Shown piece by piece: positions 25,601-40,219 of a stretch of DNA of 64,000 bases. The stretch lies in contig NC_135552.1 of the NCBI RefSeq assembly GCF_964340395.1, forward strand, positions 3,589,701 to 3,653,700, written 5' to 3'. The stretch's first letter is position 1. Every line of letters starts with the position of its first letter. A model generated the notes under the pieces. That model made no database searches, had not been told where the DNA came from, and saw only the letters and a program-made list of their open reading frames with translations. The stretch comes from Glandiceps talaboti (taxonomy: Eukaryota > Hemichordata > Enteropneusta > Spengelidae). Made by a program: the position numbers and the translations under genes.

Positions 25601-28600
25601 ACTGCATATACCGAACGTTAATCAATATTCCCATTATATGTATACATACAAATTAAATTATTTTGACTCTGTATTAGAAAGCAATATTTCTACATATAAA
25701 GTGACAAACAGTAAAAGACTGGCTAGTTACGTTTCTCTTATTATAATCATACACAATCTAGTTAGTATCTAAAACGTGCTTTCCATGTTGTGCATACTCT
25801 GCCTGATCTAGTCACTTGTAAAAGTTCCCTGATATCATTCTCGTCATCATCATCACGTTCACCTTCAGTATTGCCATTATCAGTGTCACTCTAATCTGAC
25901 TCACTGGTACTACTTGAGTCAGTACATGTATCACTGTCCGTGTTCTCTATAACATTCAAAACATCATCATCATCATCATCATCATCATCACTGCTACCAT
26001 CACCATCATATTTTAACAACAACATTCACGTACAGTGTGAGTGTTAATGTGAGATGGGTACACTCAACAAAATGCATCGTTTTATTAAACAATTTTCTTA
26101 CAATATATGTATTTTAATTTTTGTATTTTTGCATGTAAAGTACTCGTAAAAATAAATGTTCAGTGCTCATCTCACGTTTACATCTTTTATTTTTGAGCCG
26201 CACACTTTGAAAAATACGGCATTGCCATTGATCAGAACTAAAAGTATTCTTCTGGTATTCCGTACTTGGGTTACTGATAAAATAATATTTATTAGTTCAC
26301 CTCAATTAAATGTACTTGCAGTAAATGAAATGATGAGAATGGTTTGTAAAAGGATGTGTATTTGTTATTCGATACTAACTTTCTTTCCTTTTTCTTTTTC
26401 TTTTCGTGTTTCCATGTTACATTCATACAAACCTATTAATTTTGAGTTGCTAGTGACGTTGAGTTATCGCTGGTGAATGATTCAAGTACATTCCAGCACA
26501 TTCGAGTACAGCTTTTACTCTGTACAACTCATAAGCGTATGACGACATCCCCTTCCTCCGAATACACCCAAGTCCAAAGAAATACCATTCTTGCATGAAT
26601 CAAACCGTTCAATAACAAAGAAAATCACGTCGTTGAAATGCGCAAGTCCTTCAAAAATTCAGTTTCTTTCTGATATCACTTGCATTCAGCAAAACAACTG
26701 GATCTCCTGACCGTGAAAGTGTGTCGGCAAAAACGTGGGTCAGTCTACTCACCGCTTATTTGTGCCGACGGACACATTGATTTCCAACTTAATACCGAGA
26801 TATAGACACTACATAGAGTACCACAAACACGTTGATTTCTAACTTAATACCGAGATATAGACACTACATAGAGTACCACAAACACATTGATTTCTAACTT
26901 AATACCAAGATATAGACACTACATAGAGTACCACAAACACATTGATTTCTAACTTAATACCAAGATATAGACACTACATAGAGTACCACAAACACATTGA
27001 TTTCTAACTTAATACCAAGATATAGACACTACATAGAGTACCACAAACACATTGATTTCCAACTTAATACCAAGATATAGACACTACATAGAGTACCACA
27101 AACACATTGATTTCTAACTTAATACCAAGATATAGACACTACATAGAGTACCACAAACACATTGATTTCCAACTTAATACCAAGATATAGACACTACATA
27201 GAGTACCACAAACAGATTGATTTCTAACTTAATACCAAGATATAGACACTACATAGAGTACCACAAACACATTGATTTCTAACTTAATACCAAGATATAG
27301 ACACTACATAGAGTACCACAAACACATTGATTTCTAACTTAATACCAAGATATAGACACTACATAGAGTACCACAAACACATTGATTTCTAACTTAATAC
27401 CAAGATATAGACACTACATAGAGTACCACAAACAGATTGATTTCCAACTTAATACCAAGATATAGACACTACATAGAGTACCACAAACAGATTGATTTCT
27501 AACTTAATACCAAGATATAGACACTACATAGAGTACCACAAACACATTGATTTCTAACTTAATACCAAGATATAGACACTACATAGAGTACCACAAACAG
27601 ATTGATTTCTAACTTAATACCAAGATATAGACACTACATAGAGTACCACAAACACATTGATTTCCAACTTAATACCAAGATATAGACACTACATAGAGTA
27701 CCACAAACAGATTGATTTCTAACTTAATACCAAGATATAGACACTACATAGAGTACCACAAACACATTGATTTCTAACTTAATACCAAGATATAGACACT
27801 ACATAGAGTACCACAAACACATTGATTTCCAACTTAATACCAAGATATAGACACTACATAGAGTACCACAAACACATTGATTTCTAACTTAATACCAAGA
27901 TATAGACACTACATAGAGTACCACAAACACATTGATTTCCAACTTAATACCAAGATATAGATACTACATAGAGTACCACAAACACATTGATTTCTAACTT
28001 AATACCAAGATATAGACACTACATAGAGTACCACAAACACATTGATTTCCAACTTAATACCAAGATATAGACACTACATAGAGTACCACAAACACATTGA
28101 TTTCCAACTTAATACCAAGATATAGACACTACATAGAGTACCACAAACACATTGATTTCTAACTTAATACCAAGATATAGACACTACATAGAGTACCACA
28201 AACACATTGATTTCTAACTTAATACCAAGATATAGACACTACATAGAGTACCACAAACACATTGATTTCTAACTTAATACCAAGATATAGACACTACATA
28301 GAGTACCACAAACACATTGATTTCTAACTTAATACCAAGATATAGACACTATATAGAGTACCATAAACACATTGATTTCCAACTTAATACCAAGATATAG
28401 ACACTACATAGAGTACCACAAACACATTTATTTCCAACTTAATACCAAGATATAGACACTACATAGAGTACCACAAACACATTGATTTCTAACTTAATAC
28501 CAAGATATAGACACTACATAGAGTACCATAAACACATTGATTTCTAACTTAATACCAAGATATAGACACTACATAGAGTACCACAAACACATTGATTTCC

Positions 28601-31600
28601 AACTTAATACCAAGATATAGACACTACATAGAGTACCACAAACACATTGATTTCTAACTTAATACCAAGATATAGACACTACATAGAGTACCACAAACAC
28701 ATTGATTTCTAACTTAATACCAAGATATAGACACTACATAGAGTACCAAAAACACATTGATTTCTAACTTAATACCAAGATATAGACACTACATAGAGTA
28801 CCATCTGCTTTAAATAATATCTTTGCAAAGCAGAAACAATGTATTTAATTGATCATCACAGATTCAGTTTCGCCGGTTACCGTTATATTTTGTAGGTTAA
28901 CAAAGCAACTGGGTTCTACATAACTCACCCCTCCTAATGAGTTAATAATGACCAACCGCTTAGAATGTTTCAAGCACGATTCCGACGGTGTCGTGAAAAT
29001 GTCGGCGAAATATTACCGTCGAACAGTAGCATGTACAAAGATAGATTGTGAGTCTTACATGAAAAACTGCTTCAAACGCCTGCCTTGCTTCTTCGTCTCG
29101 CTCATCGTTACCAAGGTATGTTTCCTGTGCACTGATGACGTCAGATTCGGGTAACATCTCAACGGTGTAGAATACGTATTCACCATTAGTCATACCCATA
29201 TCATAAGCTTCAAGCATTAACACACGACGATCCAGTTTAGGTGCACATATGATAACGACTAAAAACCAACAAAGGAAGACATGTTTTAGTTCATTCGGTA
29301 AAAAAAACACTTTCACCACCAAATTACTGTCCTGTCACTATGATTTCGAGTTGAATGTGACCAGAATGTCGTTCCATCAGTGGTGGACAATTAAAAATGG
29401 TTTTGAAGCTTCCGACAAGTGCTCTCCTTATCAAATTTGCTCATAGACACACATCATTGCACACCCGTATCTTTTTAGAATGTTTTATGGTGATGAATAT
29501 CGATTGAGGTTGAAGGAGGGGGAAATTATTTTCCGCCTCGGGACTTTGGAAACCCTATGGGATTAATAGATTATTGACATTATTCCCAGGGAATATCTAA
29601 CTAATACGCCTTTTCTATCTTTCAGAGCGTATTTTGAGGTTCCATTTGTTTCGCGTAATCTTTAGATCTTTCTTGATTTCGCTTATTTAAACGTTTATTA
29701 GAACTTGCGGTGTTTCGTTCTATTTCATAACACAGAGATATTTGTCAGGGGATAACCCACTTACATATCTTGCCTTGGTATCCTTTATAAAAGAATATTC
29801 ATTCGAAATGTCAGGATTGAATTTATTTATATCAGGGCTGTTCTACTCATTACTTTTGCACTCCTATGTTTTAGGTTACACATATACAGACTGGGTAAAT
29901 GATACTTAAGTACTGTTAAAAAGATAGCTTTTCTAACAGATTACACACTACTCTGTACTGTGGTCAATTGCATGAAAGAGAATTTCTATTATTTAAGAAG
30001 GAGAAGATATTCCAATACTTTCAAAGCCAGATTTAATCGTCCACAACCGATAAAACAATGTCCTGGTCACAATCGTCTCTAAATTAGAATGTTAATGGTA
30101 CTAGATAGAGTGTGGTATTAGATTAAGGAATTCATCATTTTCCCAAACTTTGTTTTACCCTTCTGTTTTCTTTTCAAAACTCTACTCAGAGGATTTCAGT
30201 TAGTCAAAGCCTTTCTTCAAGAATCACACAGTAAAGGTAACAGTGAAAATATACACTTGTTGACATGTGTCCAGTAGAGAATGCCTTTAGTTAATACATA
30301 CCAATTGATGCCATGAAAATGAAATCTTCCGATACACGCTCTAAATCAATAATACAGACTGAATTATGTTGTGACAAAATGTACATGACGTGTATATTGT
30401 GAGATTACATGGTCAGACTTACTGCGTCCTTCGGACTTGGTCTTCTCAAGAATCGTTCTGATTCTATTCACTGTTGGGTTATTTTTATATTCGGCATAAT
30501 ATGCGACTGTTACGTTATTCGCATTAAAAGTCTGCAAAAATAAAATGGTTACATTTGTATTTGGTTATGCTAATCTCCAGTGACGGCCATGTCATTTCAA
30601 CTTTTCAAGATCAGTTAGCGAGCCTTCATTAATTCCACGGGTGGGCGAAATCAAGCACAATCGGTCACGTAAAATGATACTCCCTTTTTCCATTTTCTAA
30701 AACTTGGCCTTGGTTGTTTAGCATTACTACCACCACAGTGAATTTACTAGCATTGGTTGTTTAGCATTACTACCACCACGGTTACTTTACTAGCATTGGT
30801 TGTTTAACATTACTACCACCACAGTGACTTTACTAGCACTGGTTGTTTACCATTACTACCACCACGGTGACTTTACTAGCATTGGTTATATAATAGTCTT
30901 AGAGGCATTCAATATAACAGACATACCTTTATAATAGCCTTAGAGGCATTCAATATAGCAGACATACCTTTATAATAGCCTTAGAGGCATTCAATATAGC
31001 AGACATACCTTTATAATAGCCTTAGAGGCATTCAATATAACAGATATACATTTATAATAGCCTTAGAGGCATTCAATATAGCAGACATATCTTTATATTA
31101 GACTTACAGGCATTCAATATAACAGACATACTTTTATAATAGCCTTAGAGGCATTCAATATAACAGATATACCTTTATAATAGCCTTAGAGACATTCAAT
31201 ATAACATACATACCTTTATGATAGCCTTAGAGGCATTCAATATAACAGACATACATTTATAATAGCCTTAGAGGCATTCAATATAACAGACATACCTTTA
31301 TGATAGCCTTAGAGACATTCAATATAACAGACATACCTTTATGATAGCCTTAGAGGCATTCAATATAACAGACATACATTTATAATAGCCTTAGAGGCAT
31401 TCAATATAACAGACAAACATTTATAATAGCCTTAGAGGCATTCAATATAACAGACATACCTTTATGATAGCCTTAGAGACATTCAATATAACAGACATAC
31501 CTTTATGATAGCCTTAGAGGCATTCAATATAACAGACATACCTTTATAATAGCCTTAGAGACATTCAATATAGCAGACATACCCTTATAATAGCCTTAGA

Positions 31601-34600
31601 GGCATTCAATATAACAGACATACATTTATAATAGCCTTAGAGACATTCAATATAACAGACATACCTTTATGATAGCCTTAGAGGCATTCAATATAACAGA
31701 CATACATTTATAATAGCCTTAGAGACATTCAATATAACAGACATACCTTTATGATAGCCTTAGAGACATTCAATATAACAGACATACCTTTATAATAGCC
31801 TTAGAGACATTCAATATAACAGACATACATTTATAATAGCCTTAGAGACATTCAATATAACAGACATACCTTTATGATAGCCTTAGAGGCATTCAATATA
31901 ACAGACATACCTTTATGATAGCCTTAGAGGCATTCAATATAACAGACATACCTTTATGATAGCCTTAGAGACATTCAATATAACAGACATACCTTTATGA
32001 TAGCCTTAGAGACATTCAATATAACAGACATACCTTTATAATAGCCTTAGAGACATTCAATATAACAGACATACCTTTATGATAGCCTTAGAGGCATTCA
32101 ATATAACAGACATACCTTTATGATAGCCTTAGAGGCATTCAATATAACAGACATACCTTTATGATAGCCTTAGAGGCATTCAATATAACAGACATACATT
32201 TATAATAGCCTTAGAGACATTCAATATAACAGACATACCTTTATGATAGCCTTAGAGACATTCAATATAACAGACATACATTTATAATAGCCTTAGAGAC
32301 ATTCAATATAACAGACATACCTTTATGATAGCCTTAGAGGCATTCAATATAACAGACATACATTTATAATAGCCTTAGAGACATTCAATATAACAGACAT
32401 ACCTTTATGATAGCCTTAGAGGCATTCAATATAACAGACATACATTTATAATAGCCTTAGAGACATTCAATATAACAGACATACCTTTATGATAGCCTTA
32501 GAGGCATTCAATATAACAGACATACATTTATAATAGCCTTAGAGACATTCAATATAACAGACATACCTTTATATTACTCATTACTCTGTCATTGTGAAAG
32601 CATTTTTGTTGAAACCTTACATGACAATACCAAGGTTATAATAGGCGTCATTTACCGCAAACCAAACACACCTACTCAGGAATTTCTAACCAGTTTGGCA
32701 GACTGTCTTGATAATTTATGTATAAGTAACAAGAATTGTGTCTTATTGGGCGATTTCAACATTGATGCAGATAGCAACAACAGTGTGTTCACTGATTACA
32801 TCGCAACTCTCAATGAAAATAATTTTTACCAAGTTTTAGATACACCGACCAGGGTAACTGCTGACACCGCTACATTAATAGACCATTGCCATGTAAATTT
32901 TCGTGATTATTTCATTGAAGCGGGCACTATTCAAATTGATATAAGCGATCACTATCCCATTTTTGCTATTTTCAAGGACTTACGTCATGTATTCAATACC
33001 AAAACAGCTGATTACAAGTACGACTTTTCCTCTTTTAATTCAGCCTCGTTTAGAGCTGACATGGCCAATATTTCCTGGAACGATGTTTACAATTCAAATG
33101 ATCCAAATGTTGCATACAATACTTTTTATAATTTGTTTCATGATACGGCAATTAAACATGTACCAATTAAACGCGTTTCAAGGCCTCGAAAGCGTTTACG
33201 GAAACCTTGGCTGACAAAAGGTCTCCTAGTTTCAATTAAAAACAAACAAAAAATGTTTTCTAAAACAAAACGACACTGTGCAAACTCTTCAATTCACCAT
33301 CAATATAAATTATATCGCAACCTGCTGACAAAATTGTTGAGGCGAGCCAAACGAAAGTACTTTTGTGATAAGCTGTCTTTGTCTGTTGGAAATGTTCGTA
33401 AGAAGTGGCTGACTATCAATGAAATACTGAACAAGAATTCTAAAAATAATGCTCCACAAAAACTAAAAGATGATAAAAATCCTGGTAATTTTGTTACAAA
33501 AAGTACAGATATTGCCAATGCTTTTAATTCGTTTTTTGTTGACATTGGACAAAACTTGGCATCACGAATAAATTGTCGCACCAACTTCAGTGAGTACCTT
33601 GATTGTCAGCAATCTCAGTCGTTCTTCTTTCATCCTGTTCATCCACGTGATATTTTTACAGAAATTAGTCAACTTGACCCATGTAAAGCTGTAGGCTTTG
33701 ATGAAATACACCCAAAACTTGTCAAAGAGGCAGCTCAACATATTGTTGAACCACTTGCCCATGTCATTAATATTTCTTTGTCGCAGGGTGCCTTCCCAGA
33801 AAAGTTAAAAATGGCAAAAGTAACACCAATTTTCAAAAAAGGTTGTGCTACCGAAATCGGCAATTATAGACCTATTTCTGTATTGCCAGTGTTTAGCAAA
33901 CTCTTTGAATCTGTTGCAAATAAACAATTGTGTTCATTTTTTGAAAAATTTAATATTCTCACTGATAGCCAATATGGCTTCCGTAAGAAATACAGCACAA
34001 AACTAGCTTTAGCAGACCTCATAGTTGAAATATCTAAGCAAATTGACGACGGTTTTGTTACTTTTGGTATTTTTATTGATCTCAGAAAGGCTTTCGATAC
34101 GATAAATCACTCTATCTTGTTATCAAAACTGTATCATTATGGGATTAGAGGGTCGACTCTTAATTGGTTCAAAACTTACCTAGAAGGCCGAAAGCAATAT
34201 GTTAATATAAATAATTGCACTTCAAAAGCCAAAACAATCCCTTGTGGAGTTCCACAGGGATCCATCCTAGGCCCACTTCTCTTTTTAGTTTATATCAATG
34301 ACATCAGCAAATCTTCTGAACAATTCAAATTCAGGTTATTTGCTGATGACACCAATTTGTTTTATTCAGAAAAAACACATAAAATTGACATAGATACTAT
34401 TAATACTGAGTTTAATAAAGTGCATACCTGGTGCAAGTCTAATAAACTAACTATTAATATTGACAAAACAAATTACATCATTTTTAAAACGACCAATAGA
34501 AAGTGCAACATTGAGGGCGCTTTATCTGTCGGTGATCTGCCAATACAAAATGTTCCATCAGCCGTTTATCTCGGGGTAACTCTTGACCCCTCACTAGCCT

Positions 34601-36905
34601 GGAAATCCCATATTGATACAGTCATTAAGAAAGTCAGCCAAAAAGTAGGCCTTATCTCATATTTACGCCATTATCTCCCTAAATCAACCATGTTACTTTT
34701 GTACAATTGCTTTATTCTTCCCCATATAATGTATTGTATTGAAATTTGGGGCAATGCATATAAAACTCACTTAGACCGCATTTTTAAATTACAAAAAAGA
34801 CTCGTTAGACTGATCACCTTTTCTGATCCAAACACACCTAGTGCTCCTTTATTCCGACAACTTGGCATTCTTAACATTTATAAGCTTTGTAAATTCCAAA
34901 CTTGTGTATTTGCTTTTGATTTAAAGACAGGTCATTATGCTCATTCAATAGATCGTTATGCTACCTCTATATCACATTCATATAATACACGTCTTGCCAC
35001 TGGCGACAACTTCATTATTCCAAAAGTAAATTTAAGTACAACTCAAAACAACATTTATTACTCTATCGCAAAACACTGGAACGAAACTCCAAATCTGATA
35101 AAATCAATAACCTCAAGAAATTTATTTAAAAAGTCGCTTAAGAATTATCTTTTGAACACAGTATAGTGAAAATCCTGTATCATATTTTTTTTCTTTCTAA
35201 TGTAAGTTTCAGTCTTTGTTGACACTGTAAATATATTTAATGTATATCTAATGTATATAAGATGGCAAAATTTACTGCTTTCATTTAACAAGTGTATGTA
35301 TTCAGGGCCAGAGACTCGATTAGTTCCACTAGAACTACCTCTCTGGTCCTCACCAATCATGTACATGTACATTTATTCTTGGTGAAATAAACTTATTATT
35401 ATTAGACTTAGAGGCATTCAATATAGCAGGCATACCTTTACAATTTGCCTTAGAGGCATTCAATATAGCAGACATACCTTTATATTAGACTTACAGGCAT
35501 TCAATATAACATACATACCTTTATAATAGCCTTAGAGGCATTCAATATAACAGACATACATTTATAATAGCCTTAGAGGCATTCAATATAACAGATATAC
35601 CTTTATAATAGCCTTAGAGACATTCAATATAACAGACATACCTTTATGATAGCCTTAGAGGCATTCAATATAACAGACATACCTTTATAATAGCCTTAGA
35701 GACATTCAATATAACAGACATACCTTATAATAGCCTTAGAGGCATTCAATATAGCAGACATACCTTTATTATAGCCTTAGAGGCATTCAATATAACAGAC
35801 ATACCTTTATATTAGACTTAGAGGCATTCAATATAACAGACATACCTTTATGATAGCCTTAGAGGCATTCAATATAGCAGACATACCTTTATGATAGCCT
35901 TAGAGGCATTCAATATAGCAGACATACCTTTATAATAGCCTTAGAGGCATTCAATATAACAGACATACATTTATAATAGCCTTAGAGACATTCAATATAA
36001 CAGACATACCTTTATGATAGCCTTAGAGACATTCAATATAACAGACATACATTTATAATAGCCTTAGAGGCATTCAATATAGCAGATATACTTTTATAAT
36101 AGCCTTAGAGACATTCAATATAACAGATATACCTTTATAATAGCCTTAGAGACATTCAATATAACAGACATACCTTTATGATAGCCTTAGAGGCATTCAA
36201 TATAACAGACATACATTTATTATAGCCTTAGAGGCATTCAATATAACAGACATACCTTTATTTTAGACTTAGAGGCATTCAATATAACAGACATACCTTT
36301 ATGATAGCCTTAGAGACATTCAATATTACAGACATACCTTTATATTAGACTTAGAGGCATTCAATATAACAGATATACCTTTATGATAGCCTTAGAGACA
36401 TTCAATATAACAGACATACATTTATAATAGCCTTAGAGACATTCAATATAGCAGACATACCTTTATAATAGCCTTAGAGGCATTCAATATAACAGACATA
36501 CCTTTATATTAGACTTAGAGGCATTCAATATAACAGGCATACCTTTATATTAGAATTAGAGGCATTCAATATAACAGACTTACCTTTACAATAGCCTTAG
36601 AGGCATCACCAAATAGTAGAAATGTAGACGATATCACCACAACTCGGTTCCACTGATAGCCTTCCATTATATTCAGTAGAAACAAACCGAGTTTGCTGAA
36701 TGGACCAAGAGTACGACCCAGGGTACTGTATGTCATCTTGTCATTAAAATCTATGTCTGTAGCCACCCATGAGATCATTGGGATATTCCAGAAGGATGCT
36801 AATTGGCCAGCCACGAAACAAGCTGATTATGGACATTGGAATAGAACAATAACAGATATATGAAACATGGAAGAAGATATTACTAGTTTCAAACAAAACA
36901 AAGTG

Positions 36906-36938
<33 letters not shown>

Positions 36939-39900
36939 CATACATACATACATACATACATGCATGCATACATACATACATACATACATACATACATACA
37001 TACATACATACATACATACATACATACATACATACATACATACAAATAAAGGTTCCAGCCCGCTTCGGACTGACATAAGGGCTTCATCCATGCTTCTAGT
37101 AAGAAGGGTTATAACACATTAAGGGACGAACGTAAACAGTGCGTTTTTAACAACTTTTCTGCCTCTAGATTCTAATTACACTAATCCGAAAATACATAAT
37201 GTAATGATAAGGCTGCATTTACAAAACCTGTTGGTGGTGGCTGGGGAGATTTTTTTGTCAAACCCCCAATTCTTTTAAGTACCACCCCCTCCCTCCCGCC
37301 ATAGCCCAAAATATTTAAGTACCCCCCTCTGCCAGGAAAACAATGTCTACCAAGACATTCTCTTTGCAAAAATTAAAACAATGTGTTTTACTCTTTCTGT
37401 CCCTTTGGCACGTACTGAGAAATTTAGGACCTTTTTTTCTTTAAGAAAATAATCTATCAAACATGTCATTGTCTTTAGCTCAAGTGTTTTTGAGGTAGGC
37501 ATATGATCATTTATTTAATTGATAGCAACATGACTTAAGCTATTCACGTTTGAAAATATTTTGTCATTATTTTAAAACTATTTCTCTATTTTTGAGGATA
37601 CATGGACTTGGAGGCTCCTAGTTTTCATCTCAAGACAAAAACATCTCTGATACACCTAAAAGAAAATTACTGCCATTACTTGATTAATAGACTACATATA
37701 ACTGTTTTTACATGATCAGCTGTCCAACCGAGTCTTTGATTCCTGTTCAATAGTGTATTTATTTCCTTGATGTTTTGCAGTTAAATGTCTTCTTAAGTTG
37801 CAAATGTTAATGCACATGCTATTTAAAAACAGTTTTGTATTGGAATTGTATGTTATATATTGCAGTACAGTCCGTCCTCTACGGTTGACGTAAGACCAAG
37901 ACAGTCTTATCATTGTCACTATTGTGATAAAGCAAATATGTTCTGCATTGATGTGTATACCATCCACTATAGTTGAAATAGGCAGGACCCCAGTTTTGCT
38001 GAAAATGACCCCACTTTTACAGGCAAAGGGGATCTGGATGTCCAACTTTCTCCAAGTCTTGGCAAAACACTGGTTTACGAATATGTTTATTGGAGTTGTT
38101 GTATATATTGTGACTCAGTTCACTACTTCATTCCCCGGCCTGCAATGCATTCTAGTGTAACTTTAAAAGTTGATTCATGTCAGAGTATTTTATGTATCTA
38201 TCTATTTATTTATACTTATATTTAATTTATGCAAAGTTTAAAAGTATAAAAACAAAGTTTATTACTCTTTTCTCTATGATAGTTAACTTGCCAAATATTA
38301 TCATTTTTACACATTTAGCAGCTGGTGTTCAACTCACGATTTCTAGAAAGTATCAAGCATGCCTTAGAGCTTATGTTGTAAAGTTACAGTCATGTCAATA
38401 GGAGAGGAATTTTACAAGCATGTTTTACAGAGTTGTTGATATTTCTCAACCACTCCATTTTTTGCAAGTTCCTCTCAAGCGACTCTTTATCATTGACATT
38501 CCACTTTGGCAGCTGGCTTTTTTTTTAAATATATGAAATGATGCATCCATATTTATCTCCTATATATGCTATGTACTAAAATCAGTTTACATAAAAAAAA
38601 GTTAGATATAACTTAGGAACAATGGAAGGATGGTCATTTTAAACAAAATATTTTCAGTAAATTGGAAAGGGAAATATGAAACATGCAATTTTCCGTATAG
38701 GCATATGTGCAATTTGAAGGATTTTAAAATCAGACAATTGTTTGTTACATGTATTAATTTGTTAACAACTTTGGTGTGTTTGTTGTTGTTATTGTTGAAA
38801 AAGGCTGACCAACTATAAAAAGGTTAATTTTCCAATGTATGAGGAGTCATGAAGTCAATTTATCTTTGCAGGTACCCCCCATGACCCACATTATTGTTTC
38901 AGATACCCATCTAACACTATGCATATTTTTTTCGAGTACCCCCCCCCCCACCCTCCTCCACCCCTAACAAGTTTTTGTGAAAGTAGCCTAAGTAACACAT
39001 TTTATCTGGCATAACACCGGCAAGCGATAACCTAAAATTCCATCGACGTAGAGCTAAGGACACGGAAAAATGAACTTTTTATATTTATATTTGTAAACAG
39101 AACTAAATGAGCCTGAGCACCCTGTGCTTTGTCTAGGGAAGCTTGTATCAAATCACATGATCAGATGAGTAACAACGATCGTCCCATACTAGCTCTTACA
39201 TACCATCCCTTTCCAACTAGAGTTAAAAACATTATATACAAGCATTTTAATATCTTACGTTCTAATAGGGTTACCAATTCATTGTTTCCTGAAGTACCAT
39301 TAACAGCTTGGCGTCGTGATACCAGTCTTAGAGATATGGCGGTACGTACAGAACAATGTGAATTGGAAGTTAATGCTGGTTCATTTCCATGCGATCGTAC
39401 TCGATGTGGTACATGTCGTTTCATTATTAATACTAATCATGTTTTGGCCCTAAGAACAGTGTGCCTGTTACAAGTAGATTTACTTGTATTAGTACTAAAG
39501 TAGTGTATTGCATTACATGTCAAAAATGTGGTTTTCTATATATATGTTCAACTGTACGTCATCTTGGTGATCGTTTCGTGGAACATCTCCGTTTGACCAG
39601 ACAAAAGAATCGTAACTATCCCGTATCTATGCATTTTATTACAAACGATCATAGTGTATCAGATATGTCCATTTCAGGAATTTGTAAGGTTTCTGGTGAT
39701 GAGAAAGCATTGAGGTTAAAGGAAGAAGAAATCAATTTCCGTCTTGGAACGCTGGAACCCCTTGGAATTAATAGATTATTCTCGTCTTTCCCAATCTAAT
39801 CACTGGGTATTTTTTAAATTTCAGGCGTATTCTATTGGGTTCTATTTGGTGCGTGCGAATATTAGAACTTTTCACACGTATAACCGTTTATATATCACGC

Positions 39901-40174
39901 GCGGTTTTGTTCCATTATATTTAGAAATATTCGGGTTTTGACCTAACATTTCTGTGTCTCGCCGATTTTTCCTTTGAAAAAGAATATTTATTCGAAACGT
40001 CGGATTTAACAGCTATTTATACGGACTGTTTTATAAGTTCCATGTGCATTTCTTTTTTCTACATACATACATACATACATACATACATACATACATACAT
40101 ACATACATGCATACATACATACATACATACATACATACATACATACATACATACATACATGCAAAGAAAGAGAT

Positions 40175-40219
<45 letters not shown>

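Noticed and set aside
26772-28803. Regular direct repeats resembling a CRISPR array
   Set aside because: Units are contiguous with no unique spacers, in an animal intron; it is a minisatellite.
37716-38045. Minus-strand frame with a [11 protein letters not shown] word as a host zinc-finger gene
   Set aside because: Lies inside a Harbinger-like element and is short and without the rest of a BED domain; kept only as a note.
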